From Hofstenia miamia (Eukaryota; Xenacoelomorpha; Acoela): a stretch of DNA of 64,000 nucleotides. Made by a program: the position numbers and the translations under genes. The stretch is from contig SCFE01000020.1 of NCBI GenBank assembly GCA_004352715.1, forward strand, positions 627,863 to 691,862, given 5' to 3'. How positions within the stretch are numbered: position 1 is the first letter of the stretch; each line of letters begins with the position of its first letter. The notes under the pieces were generated by a model. That model did no database searches and was not told the DNA's origin. It was given only the letters and a program-made list of their open reading frames with translations. This document shows positions 1 to 11,250 of the stretch, one piece after another.

Positions 1-978
1 TGTTCGACAGAAAAATTGAATATTTTCTACAGTGAATATATACTTCGTCTCAGGAAAAATAGTACTTTGATTCTCTAATTGCATTTTTAAAGTTGTAGGT
101 GGAACCAAATAGTAGGTGCAAACGCTACTAACTTCGTTGTTCCATTCGGGAATTATCTCATAGCTTGAGCCAGCACATCTTTGAAGTATGATCCTTTATA
201 GGTCTTCTATATGTAGTTATGAACAAAAGTTTGAAATAAGACCCGTTTCGCCCTCGTACGGAACAAAGAAAATTTTCAAACACCTATTACTTATGTTTTT
301 ACCCATGGAAGATGTGTGTCGCGTGTTTAGGGAGGTAATTACAAAAACTTCAACTAAATTTGTAGAAAAGTTGCCTTGATTTATCACAAAAGATATTAGT
401 AAAAATTAGGTGGTGCTGTTGTGTTAACATCAATATATATTTAGGAATATAGAGACAAATTACTAGAAAACAGAACGATTAAGTGTCGACAATAAGATTT
501 GTGTGAAAAATGATGAAGGTAGGCAGGCACCATGACAGGTTGAAGATCTGCCAGAAAGTGACCCAAACAAATCGTTAAGAAAGAAAAATAGGGAATCAGG
601 GATGGAATTATCCAAACAAGTTTTTTATGCACAAAATTTTTGGTATTTCACAGAGTGTAGTAAAAACGGAGAAAAATTAATGCAATGAGAGATATTGAAA
701 AAGCCAAGCAGTAGAAATAGATGAGGATGCTAATCAATTTTGAAAATGACCTGAAATTGGGATCGACGAATAAGTTGTTATATTAGGGACTTAAAAACGG
801 ATTTGTAGATTAAGTGATTGAACATCCGCCCTAAAAAATTCTCTACGTACTTAAGGTATTTTAGACCAGATGTGGAACTGCCTACCGCCAGGCCGGGAAT
901 TACCAGCTTATTGCGGCCTTTTAGAAATTTCCAAGAAATGCTATAATTTTTCAGCAAATTTTTCGGCCAAAATTAAAG
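1..978. other. AT-rich sequence, no gene recognised
   Basis: Only short open frames (the longest about 63 codons) lie here, and none resembles a family I know. The segment runs up to the start of an old LTR at 979. If that LTR were the 3' copy of an element, this stretch would be its internal region, but I see no polypurine tract and no recognisable retroelement motif. Confidence 0.5.
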
Positions 979-1513
979 TGTGGCATAATCCATGTGTGGT
1001 CAATTTAAGAGAAAGAATGGATACAATTAAGACTGAATTGCAATAATAATTAATTGTAAAACACATGGTTATTATTATTTGATTATTTGTAAAAAATTAT
1101 AAAAGCAGTTTTTGATATTAATTTGCTCGGCAGTATTTTACAAAAATCAAAAGACGATTTTGCGCACACTAATTAATGCGGACGTTGCGTAAATAATAGC
1201 AGAAGAAAAACCGGGAAAAACTGTCAACAACGTCTACTAACAGATCGTAGCCGAGTATTTGATTGTTTACAATTATTCGATATATAAAAATGCAGTAATT
1301 GATTTTATTTGTAATGAACAAATTTTACTGGATTTTCTTCATTATCTTGTCAGGTTATTTAATTAATTGAATGGAAAGCTAAATGTTCAAGCATCAGAGT
1401 AATCCAACGGTGGTCCCCGAATCATTCAAAGTGCGGTGCAGCCGGTAGCCGGGATTCCTTGACGTGCTCTTAAGTTAGGAATAGGCATAGGGATTTTTAT
1501 CTGTTATAGCTTT

Positions 1514-2437
1514 CCCTAGTAAATACGTTTGGAAAATTNNNNNNNNNNNNNNNNNNNNNNNNNNNNNNNNNNNNNNNNNNNNNNNNNNNNNNNNNNNNNN
1601 NNNNNNNNNNNNNNNNNNNNNNNNNNNNNNNNNNNNNNNNNNNNNNNNNNNNNNNNNNNNNNNNNNNNNNNNNNNNNNNNNNNNNNNNNNNNNNNNNNNN
1701 NNNNNNNNNNNNNNNNNNNNNNNNNNNNNNNNNNNNNNNNNNNNNNNNNNNNNNNNNNNNNNNNNNNNNNNNNNNNNNNNNNNNNNNNNNNNNNNNNNNN
1801 NNNNNNNNNNNNNNNNNNNNNNNNNNNNNNNNNNNNNNNNNNNNNNNNNNNNNNNNNNNNNNNNNNNNNNNNNNNNNNNNNNNNNNNNNNNNNNNNNNNN
1901 NNNNNNNNNNNNNNNNNNNNNNNNNNNNNNNNNNNNNNNNNNNNNNNNNNNNNNNNNNNNNNNNNNNNNNNNNNNNNNNNNNNNNNNNNNNNNNNNNNNN
2001 NNNNNNNNNNNNNNNNNNNNNNNNNNNNNNNNNNNNNNNNNNNNNNNNNNNNNNNNNNNNNNNNNNNNNNNNNNNNNNNNNNNNNNNNNNNNNNNNNNNN
2101 NNNNNNNNNNNNNNNNNNNNNNNNNNNNNNNNNNNNNNNNNNNNNNNNNNNNNNNNNNNNNNNNNNNNNNNNNNNNNNNNNNNNNNNNNNNNNNNNNNNN
2201 NNNNNNNNNNNNNNNNNNNNNNNNNNNNNNNNNNNNNNNNNNNNNNNNNNNNNNNNNNNNNNNNNNNNNNNNNNNNNNNNNNNNNAAAATTTGCCAAATA
2301 TTTGGCAAATTCTTGGAAAGTTTGCATAAAATTTGGAAAATTTGCCAAATATTTGGAATCGATTTGCAAATCCTTTCCAAATATTTGGCAATAATTTGGC
2401 AATTTTTTGCCAAATTTTCCAAATTTATTTACTAGGG
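1514..2437. mobile_element. Foldback (long inverted repeat) element inserted in the LTR
   Basis: The ends are inverted copies: CCCTAGTAAATACGTTTGG at the left and, read on the minus strand, CCCTAGTAAATAAATTTGG at the right. Inside the right arm the unit CCAAATATTTGG and variants of TTTGCCAAA recur several times (2290-2425), so the arm is itself made of small palindromes. The assembly gap 1539-2285 falls in the middle, as expected for a structure that is hard to sequence. The surrounding LTR resumes directly after the right end, with TTCC on both sides as a possible target duplication. No coding capacity is visible. Confidence 0.65.
1539..2285. other. Assembly gap (747 N)
   Basis: Run of N inside the foldback element. 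Apparent reading frames crossing it have no content. Confidence 0.99.
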
Positions 2438-3120
2438 TTCCTATCGTTCGTGAAATAAATGACGAATGCCTTATAATATTAGCTACAATGCTATCGCAAG
2501 GTTAACCCCTTTTAGATCTAAATTGCTCTACGATTATATTAAACCTTATTATACATACGAGGTGCGTTGGAGCCCCGAACTCATTCAGTTAGTTTACATG
2601 TTGCATTTATTTATTAATTAATCATTAGACGAGGGACCGACTTACAACATCCTTTTCTTGTTGACTGCTTTGATTGTTCACATGTGTGATAGGTCAACAT
2701 GTACATTTATAAATGTAGGGTTATTATATGTAAGGCAAAATAACAAGCGAAAGCATCGAGGTTGCATTACTTCCTTTATTTACATGCAATAATAACAAGA
2801 ACAATCAATGCACTAAATTAGTAAGTTATCACACACACACACAATCTCACTGAGACAATAACCTTCCACCCACGAGATTGACCGTTGGTTTCCACTGTAA
2901 ATTCCAAGTAGTCTGGAGCTGTTACCAAGGACGAAGCCTATCTTAAGCATCGATTGGCATCGGGTTTCGACCCTTTACCATTCACTGCTCTAAACCTAAA
3001 CAAGCTGTGGTTAACCATTACATTCAGAAACGCTGGTGTATTATTAATTTAGTTAATGCCTAAAGCAGATTGATTTGGTTGAGAATGTTTTGGAATCTGC
3101 TATACCTGGTCTATTTCATA

Positions 3121-3469
3121 CCCAAGTAACAATGATCAATGGGCCATTATTGGTCCATTATTGGCATCGTTGGCCAATATTGGCCAACCATTTGCCAATA
3201 TAAACCATTAATGTTAGAAGAGCTATTATTATGTAACTTAGCAACAATTTTATTAATTTATTTTATGCAAAAATTTATTAATATTACTATTATTTTATTT
3301 TAAATATTTTTGTTTAAGTTTTTTAAAAATTTATTTTACACCAATATCTTTTTTGAGAATATTTAACGAATTGCACATGGGACGTTTAAATTTATTAGCA
3401 AATGCCAATTTGTTTCATTAAATGTATTGATTATTATTTATATAGTGTTAATATAAAACTTAATTTCTT
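3121..3469. mobile_element. Left half of a TA-flanked palindromic MITE
   Basis: It begins TA then CCCAAGTAACAATGATC. The same type of terminus (CCCAAATAACAATTTT after TA) starts the element at 19044. The following 80 bp are packed with GGCCAATATTGGCC-like palindromes and repeated GGCCATTATTGG units. The right end is not seen because the next gap begins at 3470. The segment 3200-3469 after the palindromes is plain AT-rich sequence. Confidence 0.45.
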
Positions 3470-4469
3470 NNNNNNNNNNNNNNNNNNNNNNNNNNNNNNN
3501 NNNNNNNNNNNNNNNNNNNNNNNNNNNNNNNNNNNNNNNNNNNNNNNNNNNNNNNNNNNNNNNNNNNNNNNNNNNNNNNNNNNNNNNNNNNNNNNNNNNN
3601 NNNNNNNNNNNNNNNNNNNNNNNNNNNNNNNNNNNNNNNNNNNNNNNNNNNNNNNNNNNNNNNNNNNNNNNNNNNNNNNNNNNNNNNNNNNNNNNNNNNN
3701 NNNNNNNNNNNNNNNNNNNNNNNNNNNNNNNNNNNNNNNNNNNNNNNNNNNNNNNNNNNNNNNNNNNNNNNNNNNNNNNNNNNNNNNNNNNNNNNNNNNN
3801 NNNNNNNNNNNNNNNNNNNNNNNNNNNNNNNNNNNNNNNNNNNNNNNNNNNNNNNNNNNNNNNNNNNNNNNNNNNNNNNNNNNNNNNNNNNNNNNNNNNN
3901 NNNNNNNNNNNNNNNNNNNNNNNNNNNNNNNNNNNNNNNNNNNNNNNNNNNNNNNNNNNNNNNNNNNNNNNNNNNNNNNNNNNNNNNNNNNNNNNNNNNN
4001 NNNNNNNNNNNNNNNNNNNNNNNNNNNNNNNNNNNNNNNNNNNNNNNNNNNNNNNNNNNNNNNNNNNNNNNNNNNNNNNNNNNNNNNNNNNNNNNNNNNN
4101 NNNNNNNNNNNNNNNNNNNNNNNNNNNNNNNNNNNNNNNNNNNNNNNNNNNNNNNNNNNNNNNNNNNNNNNNNNNNNNNNNNNNNNNNNNNNNNNNNNNN
4201 NNNNNNNNNNNNNNNNNNNNNNNNNNNNNNNNNNNNNNNNNNNNNNNNNNNNNNNNNNNNNNNNNNNNNNNNNNNNNNNNNNNNNNNNNNNNNNNNNNNN
4301 NNNNNNNNNNNNNNNNNNNNNNNNNNNNNNNNNNNNNNNNNNNNNNNNNNNNNNNNNNNNNNNNNNNNNNNNNNNNNNNNNNNNNNNNNNNNNNNNNNNN
4401 NNNNNNNNNNNNNNNNNNNNNNNNNNNNNNNNNNNNNNNNNNNNNNNNNNNNNNNNNNNNNNNNNNNNN
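3470..4469. other. Assembly gap (1000 N)
   Basis: Run of exactly 1000 N, probably a fixed-size scaffold gap. Confidence 0.99.
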
Positions 4470-5175
4470 GTTTTGTTAAAACATTTTGCCCAAGAACAAG
4501 AGTCATTTGTTGTACTTCGAACACTATCTTAATTTTATAGAAGTGCAAGTTGCAATGAAAATCTAGGGATACATTGGATTGCTATGCTGTGGAAAAATAG
4601 ACTTCGAAGCTGTACTATAAAAGATGAGAATCAATTGAAAAACACGGAGGAGGAGCTTATGTATGTTGAGTTACGAAAAATACTGGAGTGAATGTTATTA
4701 GCTGGTTTGATAATTTGATGTTATTACTGTTGTCTACGCGTGCAGGTTGTGATTCAATAAAAATTTCAAAAGATTTTACGTCAAGACAAAGAGAAAAATC
4801 AATGTTGAATGTCCAAATATTGTAGTTGAATAAAATATAAATATGGGTGATGTAAAGAAATTTGATATGCTTATGTCTCTTTTTGCTGTGACTATAAAAG
4901 AGAGCAATATTATCGTCTTAAAACTATTTGGAGGATGTTGCTGTTTCTTGTTTCTATATTTCTGATTTATTAGTTAAGATTATTGATGGTTGATACTTCC
5001 TACTTTTTACTTCACTTGTGTACGGATGTATCATTTCCGATACATAAACAAAATATGATATGAGAATATTTCATAACTTAATTAATATTTGTATGCTTAA
5101 AATAACGATAAATGAGGAAAACTAGGTGTAAAAAAAGATCAATATAAGCCAAGTTATCTTGCCGGACTGAAAGGG
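4470..5175. other. AT-rich sequence ending in a piggyBac-like terminus
   Basis: No gene recognised. The right end reads GACTGAAAGGG followed by TTAA (5176-5179). Read on the minus strand this is TTAA then CCCTTTCAGTCCGG, the form of a piggyBac-type terminal repeat with its TTAA target site. The matching left end would lie in the preceding gap, so only one terminus supports the call. Confidence 0.25.
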
Positions 5176-5209
5176 TTAATATTGTCTTTGAAATTCGATT
5201 TAAATCTAA

Positions 5210-5520
5210 GTCAAATTTTTTGCCAGATGTAGAATGGAGTTAAATTATTGAAATTAATAAATATTTGCAAATAGAAGATTCTTTCACTGGATAACCCAGC
5301 GATTCGAACTTTGAAAAAACATGGAATTACTTCCATGTTCCATATTTGAACCATAGAAAACATGGAAAGTCTTGAAATTACCAAGAAAATTGCAAATACA
5401 TGCAAGTTCCACATGTGGAACTTGGAAGAAATTTCATGTTTATTTAAAACAATAAAAACTTGCATGTACCACATGTGGGAATGCAAAGTTTTCCCATGTA
5501 AATCCTTTCTTAAAAATCCG
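5210..5520. repeat. Cluster of CATGTGGAA palindromes and inverted repeats
   Basis: The motifs CATGGAATTACTTCCATG, GTTCCACATGTGGAACTT and ACCACATGTGGGA, together with several isolated ACATGGAA and TTCCCATGT copies, lie within 200 bp. They alternate in orientation, so the stretch can fold on itself in many ways. The small open frames on both strands here are by-products of the palindromes. The architecture matches the foldback element at 1514-2437 but the motif is different. No terminal repeats or target duplication were identified. Confidence 0.45.
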
Positions 5521-5544
5521 CTAATTAATAAAATTGATTATTAG

Positions 5545-6024
5545 TCAGTATAAATATAATCTAGTAGTTTGAACAGCAAAATTATGAAAATGAATACAGC
5601 TAAAACTTTAAAGTTCATGTGTTTTACTTGTTTACACTTGATTCCAGATTAAAGTACTTGAAACATTGATTTTCTTTAAAGCAGCGTAAATTATCTTGAA
5701 AGAAAATATTCGATTCTTACAACAGTAATTCACTTTAATTTACGTAATGTAACTTATATGCAAAACATATGTTGACTATAAATCAAAAACCTAAAAAATT
5801 AAGACATCACAGTCACGATCCAATAAACAACATTTGTGACATAAAAATACCAGTCTAATTGATGCAATCGCTAAAATAATTCTTATCCCATGTATTAAGA
5901 TAGCAGTCAGCATCGATTTTCGTACGCCATCGCGTGACAGAAATATTTTGAAAAGGAAATATTTCATTTAATGCAATGCTTGTTTCAACGTTCAGCAGTT
6001 CCCGCGCTGTTTTTCTTCACGTTC
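5545..6024. other. AT-rich sequence, nothing recognised
   Basis: No open frame of interest and no repeat boundary seen before the gap at 6025. Confidence 0.5.
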
Positions 6025-6833
6025 NNNNNNNNNNNNNNNNNNNNNNNNNNNNNNNNNNNNNNNNNNNNNNNNNNNNNNNNNNNNNNNNNNNNNNNNNNNN
6101 NNNNNNNNNNNNNNNNNNNNNNNNNNNNNNNNNNNNNNNNNNNNNNNNNNNNNNNNNNNNNNNNNNNNNNNNNNNNNNNNNNNNNNNNNNNNNNNNNNNN
6201 NNNNNNNNNNNNNNNNNNNNNNNNNNNNNNNNNNNNNNNNNNNNNNNNNNNNNNNNNNNNNNNNNNNNNNNNNNNNNNNNNNNNNNNNNNNNNNNNNNNN
6301 NNNNNNNNNNNNNNNNNNNNNNNNNNNNNNNNNNNNNNNNNNNNNNNNNNNNNNNNNNNNNNNNNNNNNNNNNNNNNNNNNNNNNNNNNNNNNNNNNNNN
6401 NNNNNNNNNNNNNNNNNNNNNNNNNNNNNNNNNNNNNNNNNNNNNNNNNNNNNNNNNNNNNNNNNNNNNNNNNNNNNNNNNNNNNNNNNNNNNNNNNNNN
6501 NNNNNNNNNNNNNNNNNNNNNNNNNNNNNNNNNNNNNNNNNNNNNNNNNNNNNNNNNNNNNNNNNNNNNNNNNNNNNNNNNNNNNNNNNNNNNNNNNNNN
6601 NNNNNNNNNNNNNNNNNNNNNNNNNNNNNNNNNNNNNNNNNNNNNNNNNNNNNNNNNNNNNNNNNNNNNNNNNNNNNNNNNNNNNNNNNNNNNNNNNNNN
6701 NNNNNNNNNNNNNNNNNNNNNNNNNNNNNNNNNNNNNNNNNNNNNNNNNNNNNNNNNNNNNNNNNNNNNNNNNNNNNNNNNNNNNNNNNNNNNNNNNNNN
6801 NNNNNNNNNNNNNNNNNNNNNNNNNNNNNNNNN
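6025..6833. other. Assembly gap (809 N)
   Basis: Run of N that ends directly in a (TA)n tract at 6834-6865. Frames rich in Ile-Tyr next to it are translations of that tract, not genes. Confidence 0.99.

Positions 6834-6865
<32 letters not shown>
6834..6865. repeat. (TA)n microsatellite
   Basis: About 16 TA units immediately right of the gap. Confidence 0.95.
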
Positions 6866-6868
<3 letters not shown>

Positions 6869-7194
6869 TACATACATACGTATGCGCCAAGTATTTTTAT
6901 TTGAAGAAAGTTCAGTATATTAATCATTCATTGAATTATATTATCTTATATGTATGTCCTAAGTATTATTTTAAACTAACAATTATTCATGTTTAGAGGC
7001 ATTGAAGGAGCGCTGCCCCCACTCAAATGAAGAAGATGTTTGTGAGGATGCCAAAAACTCTATTAATCAAAGAGGAAGGGACATACGAAGAAATACATCA
7101 ATATAATTTTGTTTTGGAATATACATATACATATATCGTTTTTCACAACATTCAAAATAGCTAATTACTGTTAAATAGGTTCTAGTTGAAGGTT

Positions 7195-7350
7195 CTTACT
7201 TTCAATATATAACAAGTAATTTCTGTGGGAATTACAATTTTTAATGTGTTTTTTCCATGTCTACCATGAGTGGAACATGCAAGAACATGCAATTCCCACA
7301 GCAAGACATCCATGTGACTTGCTGTTGGAATTATAATTTTTTTAATGTTT
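7195..7350. repeat. Short repeat with direct and inverted CATG/TTCCCA units
   Basis: A block of about 35 bp, GGGAATTACAATTTTTAATG with its TTTTTTCC tail (about 7223-7258), recurs as TTGGAATTATAATTTTTTTA with a TTTTTTCC tail (about 7325-7352). Between the copies lie several AACATGC/GCATGTT and TTCCCACA units in alternating orientation, which resemble the cluster at 5210-5520. It may be a degenerate member of the same foldback-like family. Confidence 0.35.
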
Positions 7351-7703
7351 TTTCCAATTTTCAAATCATTGGGACAGCATTTGACAAAGCAAATTCTACA
7401 ATTAGCGAATTATCGGTTGACAAGATTCTACAAAACAATGTAGTTTCTATTCAATCTGTAAATTAATTAAACGTCTATTTGTCTCTCTACTATTATTTAA
7501 TAATTTTGCTATAAATTGAATTCTTCTGCTTTTGGTTTGTGTATATTGATTTCCGACTAATTTTAACAAAAGATTTTCTATGACATAAAAAGTTTAATCT
7601 ATCATAAAAACCAACCTGTTTTTGAAAATAAAGTATCATAGAAGTTGCTCAAAGTCTCCCCTTGCTTTGCAACACACAAATTGCAACGTTTGATGAACGA
7701 ATG

Positions 7704-8089
7704 TTAAGCCTTTTCGATTACTTCAATGGGGATATTCTGCAACAAGATCTCCAACTCAGTAAGAGTGCAAGGAAGTGGTGACGAATACAACTTCTCTCGA
7801 ATATTTCCCCACAGCCGAAATTCATTGATAGATAGGTCTAGAGACCTTGGGGACAATTGGATACTTCCTCCTCGTCCGAACCACTTTTCTTGCAATTTTT
7901 CATTCAAGAGGTGGCACACAATCGTAGCATAATGTGCAGATGTCTGTATCCTTGTTGTTGAAGAAGAGGCGGTAAATGTTCGATCAACACGTCTTTATAA
8001 AGTTCAACATTCATCGTTGTTTTTGACATGCAAAGATGATGCCAAACTTGGGAGATATAATTGACAGATAGTGTGAAAATATTGTCCAA
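7704..8089 (-). pseudogene. Decayed DDE transposase, C-terminal half
   Basis: The minus-strand frames read a mariner/Tc1-superfamily transposase C-terminal region. There is a KWFGRGG segment followed by SPRSLDLSINEFRLWG, which corresponds to the SPDL...FFLWG block around the third catalytic residue, and then a tail of the usual type. The upstream part is shifted out of frame at about 7920, where HYATIV and CHLLNEKLQEKW read in one frame and QQQGYRHLH in another. The SPDL aspartate block is altered. There is no intact N-terminus. It is a non-functional relic, related in type to the plus-strand copy at 8749-9510. Confidence 0.7.
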
Positions 8090-8117
8090 AATTCGGCGGG
8101 ATCAGCGTGAAAACCTT

Positions 8118-8141
8118 GTATATATATATATATATATATAT
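8118..8141. repeat. (TA)n microsatellite
   Basis: About 12 TA units followed by a T run. Confidence 0.9.
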
Positions 8142-8571
8142 ATTTTTTTTCAAGTTTCAAAATTAAAATGTTGCATTAGAAAACTACGTTGATCTAATAA
8201 TTTAGTTATTAAACACATGCTCAACTTAATCAATTTCACGCACTCATTATATAATCTTAAGACTTACAATACCTATAGAAATGGGCAAGACTGATGTAAT
8301 TTGTTAGTTTCCTGTTAATGCTTTGTTAGTAATTACATGCTTCAAACAACTATATTATTCAATGGTATCTATGATGTTAAATTTGGCTCCCCTTGTATTA
8401 TCTGAGAAATTCATCATAGGCCATTGTTTAGAGGACATTAACAAATAATAAATCATAAATAATTGACAGCAAATGCATTCAAGATTAAAGAATTCCCCAC
8501 ATGTAAAGTGATTTAATAACGAATGCTCAACTTCAAGGGATAAGATTGTCTCAATATATAACACACACATA

Positions 8572-8573
<2 letters not shown>
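8142..8573. other. AT-rich spacer, nothing recognised
   Basis: No coding or repeat signal beyond simple AT richness. Confidence 0.45.

Positions 8574-8611
<38 letters not shown>
8574..8611. repeat. (TA)n microsatellite
   Basis: About 18 TA units preceded by a short CA run. Confidence 0.95.
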
Positions 8612-8614
<3 letters not shown>

Positions 8615-8748
8615 TGGAATAAGTAATTTGCAAATGTCTTGAAGAACCATTAAGAAGTTGCCGAAATAAATGTTTGCTTACATAGATATATATTTGTGTT
8701 TTGTTATTCTTTATTATTTTTTTACATTTAATTTCAATTTTATTTTAG

Positions 8749-9510
8749 ATTGATATTGACACGAGACTGGAGATAGTTCAACTGTTGTATGCACATGGCA
8801 GGAGTTACATTGCAGTCATGCGTGCGTAAAAAAACATCACGAGCTTCATAATGATCGGGAATCCCCCATACCATATAACGTTACCCAATCGATTATGAGA
8901 GCAGATTATCTAAAGCGGCTTCATTTCTCTCATTGGGTACAACATAACTTGCATCAAATTGGACTCAATTCTGTTGTGTGAAAAAGCTCATTTCACAAAT
9001 GACGTTGCAGTGAATCGTCATAATTGCATCATATGGGGGTTTGCGAATCCACACCACAATTTAAAGCAAGGTCTGCATTCAACCAGAATTGCCGTGTAGA
9101 TGGGATTCTTTGCTACGCACAAATTAACACCCATTATTTTTTAAGGCACCATCACAGCTCAGCGATATCAAAAGATGCTCTCTGAAGAAATTTTCCTTGA
9201 GTCATGCTGAAGACGTAAAATCAAGACAATATTGTTTTAACACGATGTTGCACCACCTCATTATTTTACAATTGTTCGACATTTCTGAGAACTCAGTTAC
9301 CGCCTGAACCGGTTATCGCCGCGGCTATGGTGTTCCTTGGCCTTCAAGATCACCGGACATTAGTCCAATAGATTTTTACTTTTGAGATTGCCCAAAAGCC
9401 AGGGTGTATCATAACTTTCGTCCCACATCTATAGCCGAATTGAAGTATAAAATCAGTGAAGAAATCAAACAGGTTATAATCGATGAGTTGTTTGCGGCAG
9501 AGATGAAACT
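8749..9510 (+). pseudogene. Decayed full-length DDE transposase
   Basis: A nearly complete transposase of the mariner/Tc1 superfamily can be followed through several stops and frameshifts. An N-terminal helix-turn-helix start reads IDTRLEIVQLLYAHGRSYIA. A middle block reads EKAHFTNDVAVNRHNC then IIWGFANPH, matching the usual sequence around the first catalytic acid. A DVAPPHYFTIVRHF block matches the region of the second acid. The C-terminal tail reads IAELKYKISEEIKQVIIDEL. At least five in-frame stops exclude function. The protein type is the same as the minus-strand relic at 7704-8089, but the two copies are separated by 660 bp and I saw no shared terminal repeats. Confidence 0.7.
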
Positions 9511-9529
9511 GTGGCGGATTTTTGTGAAC

Positions 9530-10200
9530 TGTCCTGCCCCACCCCACAGAATTTGTGCCCTGCCTCATTTCAACGTATTGACATCTGTCCCACATTGCCC
9601 CACGTTTTATATTCTCCCCCTTCTTAAAACTAGCATACTAAAAAATTCTGCTTAAAAACTACTTACCATATTTTATTGCCCCATATTTGTTCTATGACAA
9701 TGTTCATTGCACTACATCAAACAACCACTCAAATATTTTGAATCCATATTTAATAGATGATACAGAATCAATTTTTAAAATATTATCTCTACTATTACTA
9801 CCAAAAGGAATCTAATAAAAAACTCGATGCTAAAACATTATTAATAGCAAAATGAAATTTAATTTTAACTTTATAAAGTTATTATAAAGCTAATATTATA
9901 TGTAATACATTTATGCAAAGACAATTGCAATCTTTCTAATGTAATTGCAAAGCCTGTTGACTACAAGTCAGATTAAATGATATTGCTGATGGTAATTAAA
10001 TTTTTAAATGGCACTAAATTTCCAAGTAAATAGATTTTAAGTAGGGAACTTTAATATAAAAAATATTTTTCAATCTCTAAAATTGGCAATCAATCTTTCT
10101 TTTGCCACATGAGTGCCCACTTTAGAATAATCTTGCCTCATGCCCGCCCGACCTGCCCCGCCCCAATCTGCCACATAGGTCTACCCGCCCTACTTCCATT
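9530..10200. other. Spacer with two C-rich blocks; possible hAT-like end
   Basis: AT-rich sequence bounded by C-rich stretches, at about 9530-9605 and 10085-10195, that stand out from the local composition. The right block ends CTTCCATTTCTA at about 10196, which on the minus strand (TAGAAATGGAAG) resembles the terminus of the hAT-type MITE at 10457-10881. No matching left terminus or 8-bp duplication was found, so this is at most half an element. Confidence 0.3.
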
Positions 10201-10386
10201 TCTAGTATGCGGCAGTTCACAATTTGGGTATTGTGTTAAACTTTGTATTAATTGAACATTTAATGTCAAGTAAAACTCCAAGATGTGTTTGTTCGTTAAA
10301 TTAAAAGCAATTTAAATGATTTTTGTTTTCTTAATCAGCTTAGCCGATGAAAAATTACAATCATTTTGGGTAGCCCTGGGGTTATT

Positions 10387-10388
10387 TA

Positions 10389-10453
<65 letters not shown>
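10387..10453. repeat. (TA)n microsatellite
   Basis: Long TA tract, interrupted once near its left end. The hAT-type MITE at 10457 is inserted at its right edge. Confidence 0.95.
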
Positions 10454-10456
<3 letters not shown>

Positions 10457-10881
10457 TAGAGATGAGTGCGATGCGGTATACGGCGGTAGAATTAAAGCAA
10501 CTTGCGGTGGCATAAAAGTTATACGTGTTTTATCTTAAGATTTAAAATCTATAAGTATTTCTCAAAAAACTGTTTCTAATGCAAAACTAAGAGATTTCAA
10601 GTATAAAATATTAAAAGTAATGTTTACATATTTCCATGAAAATTTGATATTACTTTAATAAAATGGAATGAAATCACAAAATACCTTTGTCTTTAAACTT
10701 TTCTACGAATGATTCAAAATCCTAAAACAATTCAGAAATATAAATATTTTCTTGCGAATATACAAATAGCCATTATTGCGGCATACCGCGTTAAAATTTC
10801 ATTTATTGCGGTGGTTAGCGGGGAAGTTTTTTCTCTGCCGTGGCAATATTTTTAAAAAAACTAGTAACGCGCTCATTTCTA
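10457..10881. mobile_element. hAT-type MITE with 8-bp target duplication
   Basis: The left end is TAGAGATGAGTGCG and the right end, read on the minus strand, is TAGAAATGAGCGCG. This is a terminal inverted repeat of the YARNG type used by hAT transposons. It is flanked by a perfect 8-bp direct repeat, ATATAGTA (10449-10456 and 10882-10889), the target duplication length typical of hAT. Subterminal GCGG/CCGC units are scattered on both sides (GCGGTATACGGCGG at the left, TGCGGTGGTTAGCGGGG at the right). The 425-bp length with no open frame marks it as non-autonomous. Confidence 0.85.
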
Positions 10882-10889
10882 ATATAGTA

Positions 10890-11250
10890 TGCATTCATTG
10901 AGCTATAAGATATCTATAAAATAGAATAACAACAAAAACTATTATATTGTAGTTTATGTTTATGTACTAGTCCGTTTCAGCAATAAAATTGATAAGACTC
11001 TATTACATTTGTTACTAATCAATTAAAAAATCACATGAAAGTTTTTTTTTAAATTTTAAGATGTAGATGATTAAAATTAATTGTGAAAAGTTACCATCAT
11101 TTCATTAGCTTAGCAATATCAATAAATAATACTGGAACAATACTATAAATTCTGATTAAATGATTGTGGAATGATAAGAAAAGACTTAAAGGCAAAATGA
11201 TAACTAGATTATAATACAATCATATTGATTTCTTTCACAAATGTCAAAAT
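10890..11250. other. Region downstream of the Patched-like gene
   Basis: AT-rich sequence containing several AATAAA-like strings. On the minus strand it would hold the 3' untranslated region and polyadenylation site of the gene at 11251-13800. No other feature seen. Confidence 0.4.

Larger units (their letters stand above)
979..3110 (+). mobile_element. Old Ty3-type LTR, split by a foldback element
   Basis: The sequence starts TGTGGCATAATCC and aligns along its length with the LTRs of the element at 36264-45885. Shared blocks include the GACGTTGCGTAA segment, the AAAAACTGTCAACAA segment, TTGTCAGGTTATTT, GGAAAGCTAAA, the TTAGGAATAGGCATAGGG segment, and near the end ATGTAGGGTTATTA and CAATCAATGCACTAAATTA. 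Homology stops at about 1513, where a foldback element begins, and resumes at about 2438. The right end is uncertain (about 3110). No internal coding region of the same element is visible on either side, so it may be a solo LTR or the edge of a lost element. It is more diverged than the 36 kb and 45 kb copies. Confidence 0.7.

Noticed and set aside
1475-2422. Long open frames spanning the N-runs (also at 3402-4548, 5971-6996, 36571-37212 and 45828-46961)
   Set aside because: Most of each frame is undetermined sequence. The real flanks are repeats, microsatellite or LTR sequence.
9530-10200. A complete hAT element bounded by the two C-rich blocks
   Set aside because: Both blocks are C-rich on the same strand, so they are not inverted repeats, and no 8-bp duplication was found.
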